From the NCBI RefSeq assembly GCF_016428585.1, contig NZ_JAELVR010000009.1:124001-188000 (forward strand): a stretch of 64,000 bases of DNA. Direction: 5' to 3'. This document shows positions 32,684 through 41,440 of the stretch, one piece after another. A program made the position numbers and the translations under genes. How positions within the stretch are numbered: the first letter of the stretch is position 1; the number at the start of each line of letters is the position of its first letter. Source of the DNA: Sedimentitalea arenosa (lineage in GTDB: Bacteria > Pseudomonadota > Alphaproteobacteria > Rhodobacterales > Rhodobacteraceae). Below the pieces are notes generated by a model that was not told the DNA's origin, searched no databases, and saw only the letters and a program-made list of their open reading frames with translations.

Positions 32684-34185
32684 CCGGCACGGACAGGCGC
32701 CGGGGGGCGGCCCGGCTCGCCCTCGCGGCCGGCGCGGGGGCGTTGGCGGCGTTCGGCCTCGCGCCCTACGGGATCTGGCCGCTGACCCTGCTGGCGCTGG
32801 CGCTGTTGCCCTGGCTGCTGACCGGGCCGGCGCGGTGGGTGGCGGCGCTCGGCTGGGCCTTCGGCACCGGGTATTTCGCCCACGCACTGATCTGGATCGT
32901 CGAGCCCTTCCTCGTCGATGTCGAGCGGCATGGCTGGATGGCGCCCTTCGCGCTGGTCTTCCTCGCCGCCGGGCTGGCGCTGTTCTGGGGCGCGGCCTTC
33001 TGGGCGGCGGCCCGGTTCGCGCAGACGTCCCTTGCCCGCGCGGGGATGCTGGTTGCGACCTGGTCGCTGGCCGAGGCCGCGCGCGGAACGGTGCTGACCG
33101 GGTTTCCCTGGGCGGCCCCGGCTCAGGTCTGGGTCGGCACCTGGGCGGCGCAGCTGCTGGCCTGGATCGGTCCGCACGGGCTGACCGCGCTGACCCTGGC
33201 CGCCGTCCTGCTGCCGGCGGCGGCGCTGCATGGGCGCCAGCGCCCGGGTCGGGCCGCGGCGAGCCTGCTCCCCGCCGCGGCCCTCGCTCTGCCGGCGCTC
33301 TGGCTGGGTCAGGCGCTGCCGGGCGAGATGCCGTCCACGGGGACGGTGCGGCTGGTGCAGCCCAACGCTCCGCAGGATCAGAAATGGGATCCGGCGATGA
33401 TGCCGGTCTTTTTCCAGAGGCTGATCGACTATACTGCCGCGCGGCCGCATCCCGACCTGATCGTCTGGCCGGAAACCGCGGTGCCGACGCTGCTGGAATA
33501 CGCCGCGCCGACCTTCGAGGTGATGGCCGATGCCGCCGGGGGCACGCCGATGGCGGTCGGCATCCAGCGCAGCGAGGGGCCGCGCAGCTACAATTCGCTG
33601 GTGCATCTGGACGGCGCGGGGCGGATCGCCGCGATGTATGACAAGCATCACCTCGTGCCGTTCGGCGAGTACATCCCCGGCGGCGACATCGCGGCACGGT
33701 TCGGCCTGCGCGGCTTTGCGGCGCAGGAGGGCGACGGATACAGCGCCGGGCCGGGGCCTCAGGTCATCGCCTTCGGCAAGCTGGGGCTGGGTCTGCCGCT
33801 GATCTGCTACGAGGCGGTGTTCCCGCAGGACAGCCGTGGCACCGCCGAGCGGCCAGATTTTCTGCTACAGATCACCAATGACGCCTGGTTCGGCGAGTTC
33901 GCCGGTCCCTACCAGCATCTCGCGCAGGCGCGGATGCGCGCGATCGAGCAGGGTCTGCCCATGGTCCGCGTGGCCAATACCGGGGTTTCGGCGATGATTG
34001 ATCCCCAAGGCCGGATAATCGCCGAGATCGGACTGGGACAGGCCGGTTTCGTCGATGCGCCGCTGCCCGCCCCGCTGCCGCCCACGCTCTATGCGCGCAC
34101 CGGCGATCTTCCGGCGATCCTGGCGCTTCTGGCGCTGGCGGGCGGGATCGGGGTGACGAGATCGCGCGCGGGCGGGCGCGTTTAA
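32680..34185 (+). CDS. lnt: Apolipoprotein N-acyltransferase
   Basis: A 501-residue inner-membrane enzyme starting at a GTG that overlaps the upstream stop (GTGA). About six hydrophobic helices precede a periplasmic nitrilase-like domain with the catalytic triad: Glu in WPETAVP, Lys in YDKHHLVPFGEYIPG and Cys in PLICYEAVFP. A last hydrophobic helix follows. Lnt transfers the third acyl chain to diacylated lipoproteins. It ends the miaB-phoH-ybeY-corC-lnt run. Confidence 0.95.
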   Translation: MTGTDRRRGAARLALAAGAGALAAFGLAPYGIWPLTLLALALLPWLLTGPARWVAALGWAFGTGYFAHALIWIVEPFLVDVERHGWMAPFALVFLAAGLALFWGAAFWAAARFAQTSLARAGMLVATWSLAEAARGTVLTGFPWAAPAQVWVGTWAAQLLAWIGPHGLTALTLAAVLLPAAALHGRQRPGRAAASLLPAAALALPALWLGQALPGEMPSTGTVRLVQPNAPQDQKWDPAMMPVFFQRLIDYTAARPHPDLIVWPETAVPTLLEYAAPTFEVMADAAGGTPMAVGIQRSEGPRSYNSLVHLDGAGRIAAMYDKHHLVPFGEYIPGGDIAARFGLRGFAAQEGDGYSAGPGPQVIAFGKLGLGLPLICYEAVFPQDSRGTAERPDFLLQITNDAWFGEFAGPYQHLAQARMRAIEQGLPMVRVANTGVSAMIDPQGRIIAEIGLGQAGFVDAPLPAPLPPTLYARTGDLPAILALLALAGGIGVTRSRAGGRV

Positions 34186-34228
34186 GCGATTGACCCCGGC
34201 GAGACACGGCCTTAACCCGAGTCTGCCC

Positions 34229-34275
34229 GCCACAACGGCTTCCTGACGTGGTGGGGTAAACCTCAATGGAGCACT
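34229..34275 (+). ncRNA. SAM/SAH riboswitch upstream of metK
   Basis: The leader contains CACAACGGCTTCCTGACGTGG followed 14 nt later by AATGGAGCA; both blocks match the SAM/SAH riboswitch consensus I recall, which was found upstream of metK in Rhodobacterales. P1 pairs CCAC (34230-34233) with GTGG (34248-34251). The loop (GGCTTCC) can pair with GGAGC at 34268-34272 in an H-type pseudoknot. That GGAG is also the metK Shine-Dalgarno sequence, 8 nt before the ATG, so ligand binding should hide it and reduce MetK translation. Confidence 0.9.
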
Positions 34276-34279
34276 TTTC

Positions 34280-35461
34280 ATGTCCCGCAATACGTACACG
34301 TTCACCTCGGAATCCGTTTCCGAGGGCCACCCCGACAAGGTCTGCGACCGGATTTCCGATGCCGTTCTCGACGCCTTTCTGACCGAGGAACCCGAAGCCC
34401 GCGTCGCCGCCGAGACCTTTGCCACCACCAATCGTGTCGTGATCGGGGGCGAGGTGGGCCTGTCTGACAAGGACAAGCTGACCAAGCTGCGGGACGACCT
34501 GTCGCATGTGGTGCGCGATTGCATCCGCGACATCGGCTACGAGCAGGACAAGTTCCACTGGAAGGATGTCGAGATCACCAACCTGCTGCACGAGCAGTCG
34601 GCCCATATCGCCCAGGGCGTGGTCGGCAGCGAGGGCCGCGAAGAGGGCGCGGGCGACCAGGGCATCATGTTCGGCTTCGCCACCAACGAGACCCCGGCGC
34701 TGATGCCGGCGCCGATCCAGTATTCGCATGCGATCCTGCGGCGGCTGGCCGAGGTGCGCAAGGATGGCAGCGAGCCGGCGCTGGGTCCGGACGCCAAGAG
34801 CCAGCTCTCGGTGCTGTACCGTGACGGCGAGCCGGTCGGCGTGAGCTCGGTCGTGCTGTCGACCCAGCATATCGACCCGGACCTGACCAGTGCCGACATC
34901 CGCGCCATCGTCGAGCCCTACATCACCGAGATCCTGCCCGACGGCTGGCTGTCCGCCGAGACCGTCTGGCACGTGAACCCGACCGGCAAGTTCGTGATCG
35001 GTGGCCCGGACGGCGATGCCGGCCTGACCGGGCGCAAGATCATCGTGGACACCTATGGCGGCGCGGCACCGCATGGCGGCGGCGCGTTCTCGGGCAAGGA
35101 CCCGACCAAGGTGGACCGCTCGGCCGCCTATGCGGCGCGCTATCTTGCCAAGAACATCGTCGCGGCGGGGCTGGCCGACAAGGCGACGCTGCAGCTGAGC
35201 TATGCGATCGGCGTATCCCGGCCGCTGTCGATCTATGTCAACAGCCACGACACCGGGCAGGTGCCGGACGAACGGATCGAGGCGGCGGTCGCCAAGGTGA
35301 TGGACCTGACGCCGCGCGGCATCCGCAATCACCTGCAGTTGAACCGGCCGATCTATCAGCGCACCGCGGCCTATGGCCATTTCGGCCGCGAGCCCGAGGC
35401 CGATGGGGGCTTCAGCTGGGAGCGCACCGATCTGACCGAGGCGCTGAAACAGGCGGTCTGA
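34280..35461 (+). CDS. metK: S-adenosylmethionine synthase
   Basis: A 393-residue enzyme with the MetK motifs [16 protein letters not shown] (residues about 16-31), GDQGIMFG and [16 protein letters not shown]. It makes S-adenosylmethionine from methionine and ATP in the cytoplasm. The start at 34280 is fixed by the GGAG eight bases upstream, which is part of the SAM/SAH riboswitch pseudoknot, so translation is expected to fall when SAM or SAH accumulates. It follows lnt by 94 bp and converges with the amidohydrolase. Confidence 0.97.
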   Translation: MSRNTYTFTSESVSEGHPDKVCDRISDAVLDAFLTEEPEARVAAETFATTNRVVIGGEVGLSDKDKLTKLRDDLSHVVRDCIRDIGYEQDKFHWKDVEITNLLHEQSAHIAQGVVGSEGREEGAGDQGIMFGFATNETPALMPAPIQYSHAILRRLAEVRKDGSEPALGPDAKSQLSVLYRDGEPVGVSSVVLSTQHIDPDLTSADIRAIVEPYITEILPDGWLSAETVWHVNPTGKFVIGGPDGDAGLTGRKIIVDTYGGAAPHGGGAFSGKDPTKVDRSAAYAARYLAKNIVAAGLADKATLQLSYAIGVSRPLSIYVNSHDTGQVPDERIEAAVAKVMDLTPRGIRNHLQLNRPIYQRTAAYGHFGREPEADGGFSWERTDLTEALKQAV

Positions 35462-35482
35462 CCGGCGTCCACACGGACGCGG

Positions 35483-35501
35483 CCGCCGGCGTGCCCGGCG
35501 G
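35483..35501. terminator. GC-rich hairpin between convergent metK and amidohydrolase genes
   Basis: CCGCCGG (35483-35489) pairs with CCGGCGG (35495-35501) around a 5-nt loop. There is no T-tract, so it is a possible rather than certain bidirectional terminator. Confidence 0.4.
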
Positions 35502-37379
35502 TCAGTTGCCGGCGGTGGCCGCCAGCACGGCGTCGTTCAGCGACTGAAGCATCATGTGCAGCCCGTGATCGGGGCCATGGCCGTGACGGTGCCGCCCCGC
35601 GGTCCGGGCCGAGGCGACACGGATCAGCGTGCCGAGCCCGTCCTGCGGCCCGGGCTGCAGGCGTCCCTCGTCCTGCGAAGCGCGGTCGTGGATGGTGACG
35701 CCCTCCTTGATCGTCTGTTCGACCACCAGCTGGTCGAGGTCGTCGGTGGGCACGGCGGTCGGATCGGCGGACAGGATCACCAGGTCGGCCAGCTTGCCCA
35801 CCTCGATCGAGCCCTTGTGGTGGTCCTCGTGGTGGTGCCAGGCGGGCCAGAGCGTCATCGCCTTGAGCGCGGTCATGACGTCGATGCGCTGATCGGGGCC
35901 GATGATGTCGCCCGTCCGCGAGCGCCGCGTCACGGTGGCGTCGAGCACCCGCATCGAATCGGGCAGTGCGACCGGGGCGTCGGTGTGGCTGGAAAACCGC
36001 ATGCCGCGCCGGTGGACCCAGCCGGTCGGCGAGATGTCGTCGGCCAGCGCCGGTCCGACCGTGTGGTCGCGGTGCCAGTCGCCCCAGTAGAACGTGTGCA
36101 TCGGGAACAGCGAGGGCGTGATGCCGAGCGTCTTCATCGCGTCGACCTGGTCCTCGCGCAGGAACTGGCCGTGGATCAGCACCGGGCGCAGGTCGCCATC
36201 GGTGCCGTGCCGGTCCTGCGCCTGCCGGTGCGCGGCGATCAGCAGGTCCGAGGCCGCCTCGCCATTGGAGTGGGTGATGATCTGCACGCCCGAACCGTAG
36301 GCCCAGTCGATCGCACCGGTGACCTGTTCGGCGGTGGCGGCGGGATAGCCGACATAGCCGGCCGGGTAGTCGCCCACAGGATCATAGTAGGGCCGGTCGC
36401 GCCAGGCGGTGAAGCCCTGCGGCGATCCGTCGATGGTCAGCTTGGCCCCGGCCACGCGGACGCGGTTCTCGTAGTCGGGCGAGACGTTGGCGGCGATCCA
36501 GTCGCGATCGACCAGAACGTCGGGATAGGTCACGACATCGATGGCGAACCCGTCTTCCCGCGCGACCTCGCGCAGGATCTCGACCGTCTGGGGGATCGAC
36601 CGGCCTTCCTCGGCGCTGGTGAAGCCGAACCGGGCCCAGAGGTCGGCCCCGGCGCGCGTCATTTCCTTGAACCCGTCGACGCCCACCCGCGACAGCAGGC
36701 TCACCACGACCGGGATGTGCGCGGTTTCCTCGAGCACGCCGTTGGGCGTGCCGTCCGGGTCGCGCCGGATGACCCCGCCCGCAGGGTCGGGCGTGTCGGC
36801 GGTGAGGCCGGCGACGTCCAGCGCCTTGCTGTTGCCGGCGCCCAGGTGGCCGGACTGGTGGATGAGGTAGATCGGGATCTCGGTCGACACCTTGTCGAGG
36901 TCGTGGCGTGTCGGGTGGCGCTGCTCGGCGAGCATGGCGTTGTCATAGCCGAAGCCGATGATCAGGTTGACCCGCTCCACCACCTCGCGGTTGGTCTCGA
37001 CCCAGTCGCGCAAGGTCTGCAGCAGCGAGTCGATATCGGTCACGTCGCCGTCGGGCGGTGCCAGCAGGTTGGCCGACAGCGCCTGCAGGCCGCCCATCAT
37101 CACGTGGGCATGGGCGTCGAAGAAGCCCGGGATCAGGGCGCGCCCGTCCAGTTGCGTAAGTTCGGTGGAGTCGCCGCGATGCACCATGATCTCGGCCTCG
37201 GGGCCGACCGCGATGATGCGCCCATCCAGAACCGCGACCGCCTCGGTGCGGGGCCGGGTGTCGTCCATGGTCAGAACCGGGCCGCCGAAAAAGATTCGAT
37301 CGGCGATCTCCTGGGACAGCGCCGGCAGGGGCAGGCAGGGCAGAAGCGCCAGAACGGCGGCGAGTGACGAGCGCGGCAT
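35502..37379 (-). CDS. YtcJ-like exported amidohydrolase
   Basis: A 625-residue protein with a signal peptide (cleavage likely after LPALS) and an amidohydrolase-3 fold: an N-terminal beta domain, the metal motif PGFFDAHAHVMMGG near residue 85 and a late HHEDHHKGSIEVGKLADLV segment. YtcJ-like enzymes hydrolyse amide or related bonds in unknown small substrates. The C-terminus is rich in His (HRHGHGPDHGLHMM), perhaps aiding metal capture in the periplasm. It faces metK and diverges from trmB. Confidence 0.85.
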   Translation of the reverse strand: MPRSSLAAVLALLPCLPLPALSQEIADRIFFGGPVLTMDDTRPRTEAVAVLDGRIIAVGPEAEIMVHRGDSTELTQLDGRALIPGFFDAHAHVMMGGLQALSANLLAPPDGDVTDIDSLLQTLRDWVETNREVVERVNLIIGFGYDNAMLAEQRHPTRHDLDKVSTEIPIYLIHQSGHLGAGNSKALDVAGLTADTPDPAGGVIRRDPDGTPNGVLEETAHIPVVVSLLSRVGVDGFKEMTRAGADLWARFGFTSAEEGRSIPQTVEILREVAREDGFAIDVVTYPDVLVDRDWIAANVSPDYENRVRVAGAKLTIDGSPQGFTAWRDRPYYDPVGDYPAGYVGYPAATAEQVTGAIDWAYGSGVQIITHSNGEAASDLLIAAHRQAQDRHGTDGDLRPVLIHGQFLREDQVDAMKTLGITPSLFPMHTFYWGDWHRDHTVGPALADDISPTGWVHRRGMRFSSHTDAPVALPDSMRVLDATVTRRSRTGDIIGPDQRIDVMTALKAMTLWPAWHHHEDHHKGSIEVGKLADLVILSADPTAVPTDDLDQLVVEQTIKEGVTIHDRASQDEGRLQPGPQDGLGTLIRVASARTAGRHRHGHGPDHGLHMMLQSLNDAVLAATAGN

Positions 37380-37510
37380 GCGGTATCCTTTCGGGTGCGG
37401 CGGTTGAAGATACCCTAGGCGGTGCGTGCCGTTTCCGGCAAGTCCCGCCCGCGCTGATCGGTGTCATGCGGCGCTTGCGAGCCTTGGTTCCGGCGGCTAC
37501 ACCGCGCGCC

Positions 37511-38212
37511 ATGACACACAAGGACCGCCCGCACCGCAATTTCTATGGCCGCCTCAAGGGCAAGGCGCTGAAGCAGAGCCAGAAGACCTATCTGGACGAG
37601 GATCTTGCCGCGCTGTCGCCGGGCGCGGTCAACTGGGAGGACAACCCGGAGCGGGTGCCGCTCGACCTCGCCCAGCTGTTCGGCGGGCGCGAGGTCTGGC
37701 TGGAGATCGGCTTTGGCGGCGGCGAGCACATGGTGCACCAGGCGGCGGCCAACCCGGAGGTCGGCATCATCGGGGCAGAGCCCTATATCAACGGCGTCGC
37801 CATGCTGCTGGGCAAGATCCGTCGCGCCGGGGTCGAGAACCTGGCGGTGCATCCGGGCGATGCGCGCGACCTGATGGACGTGCTGCCGGAGGCGTCGATC
37901 GCGCGCGCCTTCCTGCTCTATCCCGACCCGTGGCCGAAGAAGCGCCACCATCGCCGCCGCTTCGTCACGCCCGAACACCTGGAGCCGCTGCACCGGGCGA
38001 TGGCGCCGGGGGCCGTCCTGCGGGTGGCGACGGATATTCCGGACTATGTGCGCCAGACGCTGGAAGAGGTGCCGCGCGCAGGCTTCACCTGGATGGCGGA
38101 ACGGCCCGAGGACTGGCGCGCCCCCTGGGACGACTGGTTGTCGACCCGCTATGAACAGAAGGCGCTGCGCGAGGGCCGTGTGCCCCATTACCTGACTTTC
38201 CGCCGCGTGTGA
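37511..38212 (+). CDS. trmB: tRNA (guanine-N7-)-methyltransferase
   Basis: A 233-residue SAM-dependent enzyme with the motifs LEIGFGGGEHM near residue 65, YPDPWPKKRHHRRRF and the C-terminal TRYEQKALREGR. TrmB makes m7G46 in the tRNA variable loop. The ATG at 37511 opens the usual basic N-terminus (MTHKDRPHRNFYGRLKGK); a longer frame to 37364 runs antisense through the amidohydrolase start. It is divergent from the amidohydrolase and followed by aroA. Confidence 0.93.
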   Translation: MTHKDRPHRNFYGRLKGKALKQSQKTYLDEDLAALSPGAVNWEDNPERVPLDLAQLFGGREVWLEIGFGGGEHMVHQAAANPEVGIIGAEPYINGVAMLLGKIRRAGVENLAVHPGDARDLMDVLPEASIARAFLLYPDPWPKKRHHRRRFVTPEHLEPLHRAMAPGAVLRVATDIPDYVRQTLEEVPRAGFTWMAERPEDWRAPWDDWLSTRYEQKALREGRVPHYLTFRRV

Positions 38213-38327
38213 GGGCGGGCGTCGCCCGGGGGCTTTCCGGCTGCGCAGACGCCCGGCGCGAAGGCGTGTGGACCCGGCTTGTGGCTTGCGCTAAAGCGGG
38301 TGCGGTTGACTTTCTGAAAGGCGCGCA

Positions 38328-39680
38328 ATGTCCGCTCACGGCTCTCCCACTCCCATGATGTCCTCGCCCAGCGGGCCGCTTTCGGGCGTGGCGGACGTGC
38401 CCGGCGACAAGTCGATCTCGCACCGGTCGCTGATCCTGGGTGCTATGGCGGTCGGCGAGACGCGGATCACCGGCCTGCTGGAAGGCGAAGACGTGCTGGA
38501 CACGGCGCGCGCGATGCGGGCTTTCGGCGCCGAGGTGACGGATCACGGCGGTGGTGCATGGTCGGTGCATGGCGTCGGCGTCGGCGGGTTCGCCGAGCCG
38601 GGGCAGGTCATCGATTGCGGCAATTCCGGCACCGGCGTGCGCCTGATCATGGGCGCGATGGCGACCAGCCCGATCACCGCGACCTTTACCGGCGATGCCA
38701 GCCTGAACAAGCGCCCGATGGCGCGTGTGACCGACCCGCTGGCGCAGTTCGGCGCGCAGGCGGTGGGGCGCTCGGGCGGGCGGTTGCCGATGACGATCGT
38801 CGGCGCGGCCGATCCGCTGCCGGTGCGTTACGCGGTGCCGGTGCCCTCGGCGCAGGTGAAATCCGCCGTGCTGCTGGCCGGTCTGAACGCGCCGGGGCGG
38901 ACCGTGGTGATCGAGAAGGAGGCGACGCGCGACCATACCGAGCGGATGCTGGCCGGGTTCGGCGCCGAGATCGCTACCGAGGATACCGAGGAGGGCCGCG
39001 TCATCACCCTGACCGGCCAGCCCGAATTGCGCCCGCAGGAGATCGTGGTGCCGCGCGATCCGTCGAGCGCGGCCTTCCCGGTCTGTGCGGCGCTGATCGT
39101 GCCGGGATCGGACGTCCTGGTGCCGGGCATCGGGCTGAACCCGACGCGCGCCGGGCTGTTCACCACGCTGCGCGAGATGGGCGCCGATCTGACCTATGAG
39201 AACGCGCGCGAAGAGGGCGGCGAGCCGGTCGCCGATCTGCGCGCGCGCTATTCGCCGGACATGAAGGGCATCGACGTGCCGCCGGACCGCGCGGCCAGCA
39301 TGATCGATGAATACCCGGTCCTGTCCGTGGTCGCGGCCAATGCGAGCGGCGTCACGATGATGCGCGGTGTCGCGGAGCTGCGGGTCAAGGAAAGCGACCG
39401 GATCGACGCGATGGCCGAGGGGCTGCGCGCCAACGGCGTCGCGGTCGAGGAGGGCCCGGACTGGTGGTCGGTCACCGGCCACGGCCCCGGATCGGTCGCG
39501 GGCGGGGCCACCTGTGCCAGCCGGCTGGATCACCGGATCGCCATGTCCTTCATGGTGCTGGGCATGGCGGCGCAAGCGCCGGTCACGGTGGATGACGGCG
39601 GTCCGATCGCCACGTCCTTCCCGATCTTCGAACCGTTGATGGGCCGGCTGGGCGCCGCGCTGTCGCACCCGGCGGGCTGA
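38328..39680 (+). CDS. aroA: 3-phosphoshikimate 1-carboxyvinyltransferase (EPSP synthase), class II-like
   Basis: A 450-residue enzyme of the shikimate pathway with the motifs [33 protein letters not shown] and LDHRIAMSF. Its sequence is close to the Agrobacterium CP4 type (class II). The position that is Ala100 in CP4 is Gly here (GNSGTGVRL), the form linked to herbicide sensitivity. It is followed after 3 bp by a membrane-protein gene and then cmk, and probably co-transcribed with them. The start follows GAAAGG. Confidence 0.95.
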   Translation: MSAHGSPTPMMSSPSGPLSGVADVPGDKSISHRSLILGAMAVGETRITGLLEGEDVLDTARAMRAFGAEVTDHGGGAWSVHGVGVGGFAEPGQVIDCGNSGTGVRLIMGAMATSPITATFTGDASLNKRPMARVTDPLAQFGAQAVGRSGGRLPMTIVGAADPLPVRYAVPVPSAQVKSAVLLAGLNAPGRTVVIEKEATRDHTERMLAGFGAEIATEDTEEGRVITLTGQPELRPQEIVVPRDPSSAAFPVCAALIVPGSDVLVPGIGLNPTRAGLFTTLREMGADLTYENAREEGGEPVADLRARYSPDMKGIDVPPDRAASMIDEYPVLSVVAANASGVTMMRGVAELRVKESDRIDAMAEGLRANGVAVEEGPDWWSVTGHGPGSVAGGATCASRLDHRIAMSFMVLGMAAQAPVTVDDGGPIATSFPIFEPLMGRLGAALSHPAG

Positions 39681-39683
39681 GCC

Positions 39684-40220
39684 GTGCGGGGGCTGCATCT
39701 GCTCCTGGTCGGGCTGATCGCGGTGGCGGGGCTGGTTTTCGCCGCGATGTGGCTCTGGACGATCCCGATCATTTCCGCGGGCACGACGCCGCCCGGCCTG
39801 ATGGACATGCAGCCTGCCGACATGAGTGCCGAGGCGACCCGCACGTATCTTGCGACCATGTCGGATACCGCGCTGCGCACCTATCTGGGGCCGCAACGGG
39901 TGCTCGACACGGTGTTTCCCATCGCGCTGGCGGCGGCGCTGGCGCTGGTGACCCTACTGCTGTTGCGGCCGCGCATCGGGCGGCTGGCGCTGGTGGCGGC
40001 ACTGGTGCCGATGCTCTATCTCTATGCCGACCTGCTGGAGAATGCCGCCATTGCGGACCTGCTGCGTCGGCCGAACGCGGCGGATGCGGTGATCGAGCAG
40101 GCGCGGGTCTATACGCAGGTCAAGTTCCAGGTCCTGCTGATCGCCGGTCTGATCCTGGCGCTTGCGCTGTTCTCGCGGCTGGTCAACTGGAGCCTGGAAC
40201 GGATCAGGAGGGTGGGATGA
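39684..40220 (+). CDS. Small integral membrane protein of unknown function
   Basis: A 178-residue protein starting at GTG, with four predicted helices: residues about 5-28, 75-95, 99-118 and 145-163. A periplasmic or cytoplasmic loop with methionine-rich sequence ([11 protein letters not shown]) lies between helices 1 and 2. It starts 3 bp after aroA and overlaps cmk by four bases (ATGA), so it belongs to an aroA-cmk transcription unit. I do not recognise the family. Confidence 0.75.
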   Translation: MRGLHLLLVGLIAVAGLVFAAMWLWTIPIISAGTTPPGLMDMQPADMSAEATRTYLATMSDTALRTYLGPQRVLDTVFPIALAAALALVTLLLLRPRIGRLALVAALVPMLYLYADLLENAAIADLLRRPNAADAVIEQARVYTQVKFQVLLIAGLILALALFSRLVNWSLERIRRVG

Positions 40221-40840
40221 CGTTCACGGTCGCCATCGACGGGCCGGCGGCTGCCGGCAAGGGCACGATCAGCAAGGCGGTCGCCGCGCGGCTTGGGTTC
40301 GCGCATCTGGACACCGGGCTGCTGTATCGCGCGGTCGGGGCGCAGGTGCTGCGCGGCGTCGACCCCGAGGCCGCGGCGCGCGCGCTCACCGCCGAGGATC
40401 TGGAAGCCGAGGACCTGCGCCGTGCCGCCGTGGCGCAGGAGGCCAGCAAGGTCGCGGCCATTCCCGCCGTGCGCGCGGCGCTGGTCGAGTTCCAGCGCGC
40501 TTTCGCGCGTCGGGTCGGCGGCGCCGTGCTGGACGGGCGCGACATCGGCACGGTGATCTGCCCGGAGGCCGAGGTGAAGCTGTTCGTGACCGCCAGCCCC
40601 GAGGTGCGCGCCCGCCGGCGCCATGCGGAACAGGTGGCGCAGGGGGCGGACGACCCCTATGAGATCGTGCTGGCCGAGGTCCGGGCGCGCGACGATCGCG
40701 ACATGAACCGGACCGACGCGCCGCTGAAACCGGCGGAGGACGCGGTGGTGCTGGACACGTCTGACCTGAGCATCGAGGCGGCGGTGGCAAGGGCGCTCGA
40801 GATCATCGACATGCGGCGCGGGCAGGGCGCATCGGGCTGA
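40217..40840 (+). CDS. cmk: Cytidylate kinase
   Basis: A 207-residue P-loop kinase with the Walker A variant [12 protein letters not shown] near residue 9, [21 protein letters not shown] and a lid region RARRRHAEQ. It phosphorylates CMP and dCMP. The ATG at 40217 has AGGAGGG upstream and overlaps the stop of the preceding gene. The cmk-rpsA neighbourhood is conserved in Proteobacteria, although a small unknown gene lies between them here. Confidence 0.95.
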   Translation: MTFTVAIDGPAAAGKGTISKAVAARLGFAHLDTGLLYRAVGAQVLRGVDPEAAARALTAEDLEAEDLRRAAVAQEASKVAAIPAVRAALVEFQRAFARRVGGAVLDGRDIGTVICPEAEVKLFVTASPEVRARRRHAEQVAQGADDPYEIVLAEVRARDDRDMNRTDAPLKPAEDAVVLDTSDLSIEAAVARALEIIDMRRGQGASG

Positions 40841-40883
40841 GTCCGGACCGCCCCGTATGCCTGTCAAGGTCGGGAAATCCTCG

Positions 40884-40899
40884 GTCCGGAATTCCGGAC
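40884..40899. promoter_or_regulatory. Perfect 16-bp palindrome GTCCGGAATTCCGGAC
   Basis: This exact palindrome lies 44 bp after cmk and 95 bp before the small gene at 40995. It has no T-tract and could be an operator or a transcript hairpin. A related palindrome with the same GGAATTCC centre lies at 41320-41341. Confidence 0.5.
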
Positions 40900-40994
40900 T
40901 GACCCTCGCGCCGCCTGGGCGCTAGGGTCTGGCTTGCCGATATGCCCCGCTCGGCGGGACGGCAGGACAGGACCGGATTTCAGGAGTCATTCAC

Positions 40995-41219
40995 ATGGAC
41001 AGTTTCATTTTCAGGAGTTCCACGGACACGCGCGCCTATCTGAAGATCGGCGACATCGCAGGCGAAAGCCAGCTTGACCCGGCGATGATCTGGGGCAGCG
41101 ATGGGGCGTCCCTGAAGGGGATGCATGTCGACCCGGTGATTCCGGGGGCCGACAGGGTCGAGGACCCGCTCCTGGGATACGACCTGCCGGTGGGTTTTGA
41201 GGATCCGCTGCTTGGCTGA
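40995..41219 (+). CDS. Small protein of unknown function, Hcp-like N-terminus
   Basis: A 74-residue protein with a good ribosome site (AGGAG, 9 bp upstream). The segment AYLKIGDIAGESQ resembles the start of type VI secretion tube proteins (Hcp), but the remaining fold-forming part is missing. The end carries two EDPLLG copies spaced 15 residues apart. It could be a stand-alone small protein or a remnant of an Hcp gene. It is bracketed by two GGAATTCC-centred palindromes. No other type VI gene is in the window. Confidence 0.6.
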   Translation: MDSFIFRSSTDTRAYLKIGDIAGESQLDPAMIWGSDGASLKGMHVDPVIPGADRVEDPLLGYDLPVGFEDPLLG

Positions 41220-41246
41220 CGGGCGCCGTGGCAGGGCATTGAGCCC

Positions 41247-41275
41247 TTGCCAAGCGCAGGCCGAGCGACTATACG
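41247..41275 (+). promoter_or_regulatory. rpsA: Probable rpsA promoter
   Basis: TTGCCA (41247-41252) and TATACG (41270-41275) are separated by 17 bp, a good vegetative sigma-factor promoter. It would give a leader of about 160 nt before rpsA. Confidence 0.5.
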
Positions 41276-41319
41276 CCGCGATGTCCAAGCGGCAGTCCAG
41301 ATCGCAGACACCATGAGCA

Positions 41320-41341
41320 GGGCCGGGGAATTCCGCGGCCC
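41320..41341 (+). promoter_or_regulatory. 22-bp near-perfect palindrome in the rpsA leader
   Basis: Ten of eleven base pairs match around a GGAATTCC centre, with GGGCC at the left end and GGCCC at the right end. It lies in the probable 5' leader of rpsA, 100 bp upstream of the start, and could form a hairpin in the mRNA or bind a dimeric regulator. Confidence 0.5.
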
Positions 41342-41440
41342 TTCGTCTGTTTAAGCGGTTCGCACGGACCAACCCAAACCCACAGACCGGCGGAGACAAC
41401 CGCACGGCCGGAAAAATGTGAAAAAGGAAACGACTTATAT

